Shown here in pieces: positions 12,795-22,666 of a DNA stretch of 64,000 bases; position 1 is the first letter of the stretch; every line of letters starts with the position of its first letter. Position numbers and translations under genes: made by a program. Below the pieces are notes generated by a model. The model was not told the origin of the DNA. It saw only the letters and a program-made list of their open reading frames with translations, and did no database searches. The DNA comes from Chamaecrista fasciculata (Eukaryota > Streptophyta > Magnoliopsida > Fabales > Fabaceae), in the NCBI GenBank assembly GCA_003254925.1, contig QANZ01011436.1:43949-107948 (forward strand). The letters run 5' to 3'.

Positions 12795-15723
12795 CTAGTC
12801 CAGTGAGAACTCTTCAAGCCAAATAAGTACTTCATTCCTCTTCAATCATAAACCACAAAGCAAATGAACCCATGGTCAGTGTTTAAGATGATATATAGTA
12901 TGCCAATAAATAGAGCGAGAAATAGATATATATATATATATATCTAAAATAGTTTATTAACATTCTTAATGAGCGTAAGACCAATAAATATATATTTTTC
13001 ACAAAACAGGTTGTATTATATTACCTATATTAAAACCAAATATCATATAAATGTATATAATTAGAATGAACAGAAAAACATTCCAAAATCCAAATGATAA
13101 AAAACTCAAAGGGGTAGAACGCAAAATCTAAGGGAAACTAAGCATAAAGCAGAGTGTATGTTATAGAACACTGCACTAGACAAGCAGGAAGGGCGAAAAA
13201 AGCGGATTAGAAGTTGAAACAAACCAGAAGACCTAAGCTTCCCAAGCATAAATGAAGCAAAATCTGCAAAAACTCAAATTGAGTGGGCAAATGCAGAGTG
13301 CACAAAACAGAAAGGAATGCCTTTTCGCTGTTGGGATTTTGCATCCCTTCAGCACAAAGCTAGAATGCATCATTCAAGACCTTCTAGGATCGCTTATGAT
13401 CATGCAACATCAAAATCACACAATTTCACAATCACAATCATGATCCTAGTGCAATGCTCACAGCCTTCAATTTTCCATGAACTCTGGCTGGATTTTGGGG
13501 CACAAGATTGCGAAACTTAATAATAAGGTCAGGATTTTATCAAACTTGCAGCTGTATCTTCTGCAATTACAACTACCAAAGCTCCAAGTAAATGATTAGC
13601 CGATTATATCATGTTAAAACCAGTGTTTTCTTATTTGTTTATTTTGTTTTAATTTTATGTTTTGATCCCATTTAGTATTTTCCAATTTCCAATCATCCAT
13701 AAAAAAACACAGAATAGGTGTCTAGTTTGTGAATTTAGTAGCGCAATCACTGTGATAGCAATAAAACAAAGGCACTAGTTGACAGCCCATCAGTCACATA
13801 CTCAAGGAGGCTATGAACTTCGAAGCATACCATTATAAAGCTCTGCGTTCGACCTGGATCATTGTAACGTGCAAGCAAACAACCCATCTTCGGTTTAAGA
13901 CCATCTCTAATGATATTAGAGCGGAGCTCTTTCTCCTTTTCACGAACAATCTCCTCTGTGGGCTTTCCACTAAACTTTAGAACTGCTGCAATGCCTCCTT
14001 CCGCTTTTCTCAAGTTGATTGCTTCTTGATTAGGATTTGGTAAGCTGGTCAAAGATGAATATTAACTTCAAAATCTTAAATTGCAATAAAGTTATATGCT
14101 TTTTCCCTCAGGACATGTACCTATTAATTTCTTTATCTGATGGAAGAACAATTTGGATTGACACTTTGGACAATTCAGCATCCATGGCTTGAGTGAAGAC
14201 GGGAGTAGTCATAGGTATCTTCTCTGACGTAGAATTTTTTCCAAATATATATCTGAAGAAAGAGTCAGCAATGCTTATAATACATCTTATCGTCAAGAAC
14301 AAATAACCATGACATTTGAAATAAAGAAACTAACCCAGCAACATTATTAAAGCCAGTAGACCCAGATAGCTTGTCTCCATTTGTTTCTACTACTATGAAT
14401 TGGGCATACTGTCTAACCTGTTACATTGTAAGAACAAATAAATAAATAAATAAATAGCTTGAATTTTCAGCATGATACAGTTACCATACAAATTTGATCC
14501 ATTACTGAGACGAATGAGATTTCTTCTATGTGTTGCCATTTTACTCGCTTGGAGGTGTTAACTTTAGGTTTTTGTGGAATGATGAGCAGTGTGGTGCATT
14601 GTTGCGTAAGTGGCAACAACAGGAGTTTTAATATTTTCCTTTCCATAAGGTTAAATATCATCAGTGACATCCTTTTAAGATGTAAGGACAAAGCATATTA
14701 ATAGTTATTATATGCAAAGGAATACATAAGAATGAATGAATAAAATAAAAATTCATGAAGGACAAAATACCTCATAATTTGCTGTCCTTTTCAATATCTG
14801 ATATTTGGGTGATTCCAACTCTGGAGTCTTATAAATCCGCAACTGTAGTATGTCCAAATTATATAGTTAGAATGGATTTTCAGAAGACTACAGGAGAGTA
14901 TGAATGTCCAAGACCTACCTGCTTGATTACGTCCAACAATCCTTCAAAAGAAAAATAGTCATTTTTCTGTATTGAATCCCAGAAGTCCTAGAAAATTGAA
15001 AGAACAATTGTTACCAACATTGAAGTCGTAGTATATCCAAAATCTCAACAAATGATTATTTCACTTCTTGAAACCTACCACATGGCTGCAGAACTTGCCA
15101 TTTTCTGGGTTAATTCCCATCACAGAAGTTCCCGTGAAAACCAATTCCGGTTTCCATGGAAGAATCACAAATTTCATAACCATAGTCCATCTTGTAGTTA
15201 TCTCATATGGTCCTGTCTATATCAATTCAATCAGTCCAAGATGAACACAGTATACAAAGCCATTAAACAATACGCAGAAGAAAAGTGAAAGAGCTTCGAT
15301 ATTGATAAAAAACCAGACCTGTTTAACCCAATGCAGCTGAAATTGAGGCGTAAAGAGATTCTTCAAGAGGGCGATGTTAAAGAGATACCCACTTAAGGAA
15401 TCGTGCTTGGTAATGGGGTCACGGAAGATGACGCGTTCATCGTAAGCCGTCCGATCAATGCCCTGATCGTCGAAGAGATGAGGAAGGTCATCATATAGAA
15501 ACCCTACAAGTTGCTGAACATCAACCTTTGATTTGGGTGGACTCTGGTCCACTAAGCTAAGTTGAATAGACCATTTGTGGGTGTTGTTGATGTTAGCTTT
15601 GAGAGGAGAAGGAGGGAGAGAGTGTGGCCGGAAAGATACGGTGGGCTTGGGCTGCCGGAAACTGACGCAGACGACGGCGGGAAGAGGGCGAGACGAATGG
15701 AGGCGGAGAAGGGGAGTGGCCAT
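12795..15723 (-). CDS. HBP5: SOUL heme-binding protein with N-terminal DUF2358 domain, HBP5-like, plastid-targeted
   Basis: I assemble eight coding exons on the minus strand: 15319-15723, 15079-15216, 14919-14987, 14771-14842, 14335-14417, 14121-14252, 13831-14044 and 12795-12839. Every join is GT-AG and in frame, giving 385 residues. Residues 1-45 are Ser/Arg/Pro-rich with almost no acidic residues, as in a chloroplast transit peptide. A DUF2358 domain follows (VDVQQLVGFLYDDLPHLF onward, about 67-180), then a SOUL domain (YEVRQYAQFIVVET ... IPMTTPVFTQ ... GGIAAVLKFSGKPTEE). The final exon encodes RNEVLIWLEEFSLD, the conserved SOUL C-terminus, and sits beyond a 991-bp intron. Arabidopsis HBP5 has this two-domain layout and is reported to bind heme and contact heme oxygenase in plastids (family knowledge). 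A shorter model reading into the last intron from 13831 would lose the conserved tail. Confidence 0.9.
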
Positions 15724-16446
15724 AGTGAAGTGAGGAGGTTACAAATTGGAAGTTCGTTCATTTTCTTGGTCTGTCTTTGTTGGGTTTGCGTGCGTGAATT
15801 TTAGCCACAGAAATGGTGATTGGTGGAAGGAAGAAGAAGGGAGGGAAGAGACAAAATAGCCAAAGAGAGAAAGGGTGACTTGTGAGAAATTATTTTTTCA
15901 GGATGAATTTTTTTCAGTCATAAAATTTCCAGAGTATTTTCATTTTATTTTTAATATTATAATAAACACAGTTAATTATTTTTTTGGTAACAATATTTTT
16001 TATAATGATTAATAAATTGAAAAAATAGTGAATAAGCCCCAAACAACCAAGACTACATAGTAGGGAGTAGGCCCCGTCAACGTGACCCACCATGACTAGA
16101 TCTAGTTCTAACAATCATGATAATCGTCTTCTGCCGGGAGATGTATTGACGCGTGCTAACCGCCTCGTTTCTCAGCCTCCAAATCACATTCATGCATAAA
16201 AACACAATAAATCATGCAATAGAAAAACCTATTCGGGTCTCTTTTTTTTTTTTAGTAATAAACACGTCTAATTTAAGTTAACTTTAAGTTTTTTCTAAAA
16301 AAAGAACTTTTCAAAAAAAAAATTTAAGTTTAAATGTTGGTTATAAATGTGATATTAAAATAATTAAAGTTCTATTCTCTCCTGGTCCTTGAAAACAATA
16401 TTGTGCAAAAAATAAAAAATATAGCTTTATTAAAAAAAAAAGAGGA
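15724..16446. other. Intergenic, promoter side of the SOUL gene
   Basis: GA-rich leader-like DNA from 15800 to 15890, then AT-rich spacer. No gene is supported. Confidence 0.4.
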
Positions 16447-16604
16447 TGGATCCCCTGTGTGAGTCTCCACTGCAGGGTCCTAAAGTGTGAGAGAAGAGAA
16501 GATGAATTAAGTGAAACACATGGTTTCATTTTTGCATTTTCATCATTTTCTCTCTCCTCTTCTCTCACACTTTAGGATCCTGTAGTGGGTTTGCAGGAGA
16601 TCCA
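16447..16604. repeat. Imperfect 158-bp hairpin (MITE-like or hairpin-RNA-like)
   Basis: The left arm starts GGATCCCCTG and contains GGGTCCTAAAGTGTGAGAGA. The right arm is its reverse complement with mismatches, containing TCTCTCACACTTTAGGATCC and ending CAGGAGATCC. Arms are about 60-70 bp around a loop near 16520. It abuts the GGTACC foldback element at 16618. I see no clear target duplication. Confidence 0.6.
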
Positions 16605-16617
16605 AGCTCTTAAAAAA

Positions 16618-17045
16618 GTGGTAAATTAGACTTTGGTGCCATGTGATTTGGTCATATTTCACTTTGGTACCCCGTGGTTTAAAAAATGACACTTTGGTAC
16701 CCTGTGGTATTTTTCATTAACACTTTGGTACCATTTGAAACTATTTTGTAATTTTAACCATAATAAATCTTGCAAAAATTACATATTGACCTCAAATTTT
16801 TTTTAAGCTTTCATTTTAGTCCCTAAATAATATATACCCAGGGATGTATTTGTAATTTTCTTAAAATATTGGGGGTCAATATGTAATTTTTGCAAAACCT
16901 GTTATGATTAAAATTACAAAATAGCTCCAAAAGGTACCAAAGTGTTAATGAAGAATACCACATGGTACCAAAGTGTTATTTTTTAAACCACAGGGTACCA
17001 AAGTGAAATATGACCAAACCACAAGGTACCAAAGTGTAATTTACC
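16618..17045. mobile_element. GGTACC-type foldback transposon, complete copy with 9-bp target duplication
   Basis: The whole 428 bp folds on itself. The left arm carries CACTTTGGTACCCTGTGG-like units about 35 bp apart and the right arm carries the complementary CACAGGGTACCAAAGTG units. The centre is AT-rich (near GTATATATTATTTAGGGAC on the minus strand). Outer ends read GGTAAATTA and TAATTTACC. The 9-bp sequence CTTAAAAAA occurs on both sides (16609-16617 and 17046-17054), a length typical of Mutator-like transposition. No coding capacity, so non-autonomous. Further copies lie at 42823 and 45669. Confidence 0.8.
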
Positions 17046-17054
17046 CTTAAAAAA

Positions 17055-18652
17055 ATATATATATTTTGTGTTATTATTTACTGTAAAAAAAAAAGGTTAA
17101 ACTACGAGTTTTAAAAATAAAATAAATATTAAGTATAATTTAGCCAAACTTCATTGTATACTAATGTAACTATTAGTGTTAAGTGGATTCGGCTAATCTG
17201 TTATAAGTTAAAAGTTAAAACCAATCCAAACTACTTATTTAAAGTCCGTTTGAATAAGCTTATGAAAAAAAAAACTTTAATTATCAAACTTTTTTTTAAA
17301 AGATCTGTTGAGTGAAGCATTGGTATTTTTAATTATCAAAGTTGTTTGGATATATTTTACAAAAAAAAAGTTGTTTGGATATAAAATGATAAAAGTACTT
17401 TTAATTAATAAAATGAACCAAAAGAATAGTTTTTACAACTGCTTTAAGTGAAAGTTACAAAATTAAATTTCTTAAAAAAGATATATTTTAACTCCTTTTT
17501 TTTTTGTAACTTCTCATTTTTCTTAAAAATTTACCCAAACAAAATTTTATGTTTATAAAATGTTTTTTTTTTAATTAAAAAAAGTACTTTTTGAATAAAA
17601 AAAAGCCTCTCCAAACATCATTTTAGTTGGTTTAATCTAAACATTTTTAACTTATCAATGAATGGGTTGGACTACAAGTTTTATTGTTTTTGAACGTGTC
17701 AAATTTGTTCTTGGGTCGAAATTTTTAATGAATATTATTTCATAAAAAAATAAAATGGATTAGTTCACCAATCCAACCGATGATAATTTAGTTTTAAGTT
17801 GTTTTGGGTTGATTTAATTTTTTTTTCTCAACTTAACTTCTCCTTCTGTCTGGCCAAAAAAAAAAAAAAATACTTGTCCTGCCTAAACATTCTATAGAAT
17901 ATAATTTATTTTTGGACATATTCTATTAAAATTTTAGTTTAAAAAAGGATTATTCAGGCCAAAAAAATATATATATATTACATTTTTATTATAGTATTAA
18001 TCAAAATTTTGTTCATTTATTTAAAGTCATATTAACTCTTTTCTAAAAAAAGTAGACAAATTTTCTTTTTTTACACAATCCTAATTAATTTTAGGCTTTA
18101 TCAGTAGTTCACTACTACGTTGTCGTATTGAATTCACTGGCCAAAATAAAAATTAACATTGAATTCTCTGTCTCCATGAGCTCCAAAAATAAATAAAGAC
18201 TTGTCTCCGAAAGGAAATCAGACTATGAACATGGCCTGTGTACGAATCCGAGTAGGACCATTTCTCATCTCTGATTGGGTGGGTCCATTTATGTGACGCT
18301 CGTCCTTGACCCTCTTTCATAAATTTTGCTTCTTTCTCACAGTCGTATTCATAGTTTCATACAATACAAACATACTCCCTCTGTTCCACAAATCAACGCG
18401 CTTACATTCTCATTTTTTATTTTTCTTTTCAACTTCGTTCCTTTTCTTCATCTCTCTTCAGGATCTGCGTTTAATTTGTTCGTGTCGGTGACCTTTTCCC
18501 CTTTCTCAAAATCCGTTCTTTCAGTTTCGAAACCCACCATTAATATTCATCTTGATTCCCCAGAAAAAGACATGGCCTCTTGGTAATGTTAATGTCGTTT
18601 AGTGCTGTGCGCTATTTCAATTGATTTATCCCCCATTCTGATTTTCCCAATA
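17055..18652. other. AT-rich intergenic and GFT1 promoter/leader
   Basis: Very AT-rich with many poly-A/T runs to about 18200. The last 400 bases are CT-rich leader-like DNA. A short upstream ATG open frame at 18571 (MASW, then stop) lies in the presumed leader. No other gene is supported. Confidence 0.4.
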
Positions 18653-19714
18653 ATGTCTTCGGTTCGATTTGATGCCGCCAAGTCTTACTACACCACAAGC
18701 AGCCTCGTTCTTGGGTATGCCCTATGTTCGAGCCTTCTCGCCATTATTAACAAATACGCTATCACCAAGTTCAATTACCCTGGCCTTTTAACTGCATTGC
18801 AGTATCTCACTTCGGCTCTGGGAGTATGGGTTTTAGGAAAACTGGGTTTTTTACATCATGATGCTTTCACTTTGGAAAACGCCAAAAAGTTCTTGCCTGC
18901 TGCTTTGGTTTTCTATCTTGCAATCTTCACCAATACCAATCTTCTTCGTCATGCCAACGTGGACACCTTCATAGTGTTCAGATCCTTGACTCCTCTTCTG
19001 GTTGCTTTAGCTGACACTGCTTTCAGAAAACAGCCATGCCCATCAAAGCTCACATTTTTATCATTAGTGATCATTCTTTCAGGAGCTGTTGGGTATGTAG
19101 CCACTGATTCTGCCTTCACTCTCACTGCATATTCATGGGCTTTTGCTTATTTGGTCATAATCACTACTGAGATGGTTTACATCAAACACATGGTCATGAA
19201 TCTTGGGTTGAACACATGGGGTTTTGTGCTGTACAATAACTTGTTATCCCTCATGATGGCTCCAATTTTCTGGTTTCTCACTGGAGAGAATTTTGAAGTT
19301 TCTGCTGCTTTGAGAGCAAATTCAGGGAATCTGTTTGATTTTGCTGCATTTTCTGCTGTGTCATTGTCATGTGTGTTTGGTTTACTCATCAGTTTCTTTG
19401 GGTTTGCGGCTAGAAAAGCTGTCTCTGCAACAGCATTCACTGTCACTGGGGTTGTTAACAAGTTTCTTACTGTGGCCATCAATGTGCTTATTTGGGATAA
19501 GCATGCTAGCCCATTTGGCTTGGTTTGTCTACTTTTTACCATAGTAGGAGGAATTCTTTATCAACAGTCAGTCACTGGATCTGGAAATGCTCCTGCACAA
19601 CGTGAAGCTCTTGTGTCTAAGCAGTTGGATATCACAAATGATGGCGAAGATGGCCGTGATTTGGAGGTTGGAAGTCAAGGAAAAGGCTCATCTGGTAAAC
19701 TTGCTTCTATATAA
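18653..19714 (+). CDS. GFT1: Golgi GDP-fucose transporter, GFT1/GONST4-like
   Basis: Single-exon, 353-residue multi-spanning membrane protein of the nucleotide-sugar transporter / triose-phosphate translocator family. It brings GDP-L-fucose into the Golgi lumen in exchange for GMP, for fucosylation of xyloglucan, RG-II, arabinogalactan proteins and N-glycans (family knowledge). I start at the ATG at 18653 (MSSVRFDAAKSYYTTSSLVL). The in-frame GTG at 18602 lies in the leader. About eight to ten hydrophobic helices are visible. Blocks near identical to Arabidopsis GFT1 as I recall it are YPGLLTALQYLT, LRHANVDTFIVFRSLTPLLV, TEMVYIKHMV and the substrate-motif region TAFTVTGVVNKFLT (GVVNK, comparable to GALNK of GDP-mannose carriers). 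The soluble C-terminus ends GKLASI, close to the GFT1 C-terminus. Intact. Confidence 0.94.
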   Translation: MSSVRFDAAKSYYTTSSLVLGYALCSSLLAIINKYAITKFNYPGLLTALQYLTSALGVWVLGKLGFLHHDAFTLENAKKFLPAALVFYLAIFTNTNLLRHANVDTFIVFRSLTPLLVALADTAFRKQPCPSKLTFLSLVIILSGAVGYVATDSAFTLTAYSWAFAYLVIITTEMVYIKHMVMNLGLNTWGFVLYNNLLSLMMAPIFWFLTGENFEVSAALRANSGNLFDFAAFSAVSLSCVFGLLISFFGFAARKAVSATAFTVTGVVNKFLTVAINVLIWDKHASPFGLVCLLFTIVGGILYQQSVTGSGNAPAQREALVSKQLDITNDGEDGRDLEVGSQGKGSSGKLASI

Positions 19715-22656
19715 AAGTTTGTATAATTTTTTAGTGTGCACTATACTAAGCAGTGCATTTTCAGACTTATCTCTACTAGCAACAGCAATTTAAGGGACTT
19801 TTCAGGCAATATGAGCTGTGGTTTTCTTAGGGATATGAATGTTTGTTTCTTCTTGCTGGTGAACTTTTTCTGCTAGTATATGGTGTTTTTCTCATATTGT
19901 TTGCTCTCTGACATTTATAATCCCAGACATCAGTAGATCAAGGACTTTTAAGAATGGAATATTATATTTGAAAGATGGAGTCTTTGATGAGTTATTTGTT
20001 TTATGAAGTTTCTAGTACCAGCTAGCTTCATTTACAATTTTACATATAGTAGAATAGTTTGGGTAGTGCTTTAAAATCTGTCCCCTTTTTTTGTTCAAGC
20101 ACAAGTCCTTAGAGAAATTTCTGATCTTCGCCAAGTAATTAAATCCATATTGACCATGCTTGAGGGACCAAGGTTCAAATGATTTTCATAAGCAGCATCA
20201 TTCCAAATCCTAGTTAACATCTACAGTACAGACCGATGCCATTCTTGAACTGAATCATTTGTAGCCTAGCACTTAATGAGTTAGCATTGATGCATTGTTC
20301 AGTTATAGGATCCTCTCAAGTACAATTTCGGTGAAGTTTAGAAAGAGATAGGACTCTGCACAGAGAGAAAATCTTAGATACCCCAGTTGATCATAAATGA
20401 GTGTTGAATTATCTTTCTACTTGCTGTGTTGTTTGTTTTCCTTGTAAAAGGAAGTGAAAGATGATTGGATTGGACTAATGTGGGACAAGTGCTTCAAAGT
20501 TCCAACCTTTAGTTCCTGTAGTAGTGATTATTATGGTTGTTTTTTGTTTTTTATTGAAGTGTTCACCTGATGATCTGAATCTAAACAAATTTTGTGCCTG
20601 GGGCTGATGCTTATGTAGTGGCTGATTTGGAAGTTGAGGACGTAGCAGGGAAAGAAGAGGATAGAAAAGAAGTTGTGAAGCCTTGACATATTAAGACTGT
20701 CATTGCAGTTTTATTGTATGGCCATCGTATAAGTTAAGTAGTAGCTAGCTCTAAGTAGCACAGCCTAAATAAAACAGAATCAGAAATAAACAGCCTCTAT
20801 CTTCTGTCTGCACTTGCACTAGCTTATCTTCTAAATTACATGCATCAAATCTTAGAGCAGATGTAAAATTTTCAGGCCTTGAAAAACAGAGATGATATTT
20901 TAAGGTAGTCAAAAGCAAAAGTGTCAAACTCCTAAAACGCATTGGTGAGAGATCTTAAAAGATGTATGATAAATAGCCAATGCCAGAGCATAGTTGTCAA
21001 ATTGGGATTCGAATCGTGAATCGTTGAGCTAATTTTTAAATCGTAAATCGAATCGAATCGTAGGATTCAGAAATATACTGAATAATAGTCTTAAGTATGT
21101 TATATCAATGACAAAAAACTACATAAGTCTCACATAAAGTCATACATGACAAATCATAATATTCAACATAAGTTTTGATATGAACAAAAATAAAGAGACA
21201 CAACTTCCAAGCCTCTAATAACGTTTGACATATAAAATGAATTATTCTAAATTCTAATATCATACAATCATTAAGTCATAGATTATTATCATCGTTAGAA
21301 TCATCAACTCATTAGAGTCATATGTCATGACCATACCTAGGCTTTTTGTTTGGCTCTGTAGTTAGTATTGTCCATTGGGTCAGCCCGTTATATTTAAATG
21401 GGGCATAGTGGAAAGGATCATTAATGAACTGAGTTAAAAATATTTGCTCATTTTGGCATGCGGATTAAACATACTGGCCTGTAAACCAATATTTTCTTCT
21501 TTATAAAAAAAATTATTTTACTATAATTTGAAAATTATTAATGATATGATGAAAAAAAATAAAGATATGAAAATTTTCTTGTTTTCTTTTTGGCCATTTG
21601 ACAATTTTCTTGTTAATTAAGTATAATATTGAAATTTTCATACTTAAAATTATTTGATATTATAAATTTATAATGTAAGAAATTTGTTTTATGATTATTT
21701 TTATTCTGAAAATTATTTTTTTTAAAAAAAATAATAGTTATATGAAAGAATAATATGTAAGTAAATAATTAAATAGAAATATAAAAAAGTATATAAAATA
21801 ATTTTAAAATAAATAAATTAGAAATCCATTTTGGTTACTTTTAATATGCTTATTTTGACTTCTTCATTCATTTAATTCAGGCCCAAAAAAACAAACTCAT
21901 TCATTTAATGGGTTTGTGCCCATTTTTTGTGTAAATTTTTGTTTGAGATAGTTTAGCTTCAATCTACACACAAGGGTTACTTTCTTTCTTACTTTCTAAT
22001 TTGCAGTTCTCGAAGGCCAATCTAGATATAAGGTCCATTGAGCCCAAATTACTGGATGTATCGTCAATCGGATTGCATTTCTGTTAGCCCATTTGTGTTC
22101 CATTTACTAGTGGATCTTTATGTAACCACAAAGAAAAATATTACATTCATTATATTAAAATTTGATTCTTTTTATAAAAAAATATACCACTCAATTGTTT
22201 AATATTTTAAGTTTATAATTTAGTAATGAGAATCATTGCAAGAACTGAACATTTAGTGTACTTAAATAATAGAGAGATCAACTTGTTGTGGAGAATTAGG
22301 AATGCATGCTTTTCATGAGTTAAATTATTAATATTTGAACGCACAAGTTGTATCTTAGAGATAATACATACACACATGTTAAAGTGAAGAGAGAGAAGCA
22401 TCTAAGAGATGGAATGAAAGAGAGAAGGCAAAATTGTACTTTTGGTCTCATGTCTTTTGTTTAGGTCTCAATTTGATCACATATCTTTAGGTCAGGTTAC
22501 AGAAATGATTCTATATCTTGTGGTTAAGTTGTATAATTTGTCACATATTTTTGTAAAAAAAAAATATATATATATTGCGGGACTAACGGTAAAACTTTTT
22601 GTAAAGATATAAGATAAAATTTGTAGCAAAAAAGAATATAAAACCATATTAGACCA
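19715..22656. other. Intergenic: GFT1 3' end, then AT-rich spacer
   Basis: GFT1 3' untranslated sequence, then DNA becoming steadily more AT-rich from 21000 (including AATCGTAAATCGAATCGAAT near 21040-21060 and a TA tract at 22560-22576). Around 22440-22610 there is low-copy-repeat-like wording of the kind common in plant foldbacks. No gene is supported; a 60-80 bp coding-like stretch at 20620-20685 is discussed among the rejected items. Confidence 0.4.
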
Positions 22657-22666
22657 ATTTTATATT

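Noticed and set aside
20618-20685. Coding-like stretch (ADLEVEDVAGKEEDRKEVVKP then stop) about 900 bp after GFT1
   Set aside because: It superficially resembles an alternative C-terminal exon, but GFT1 already has a conserved tail ending GKLASI and no convincing splice acceptor was identified.
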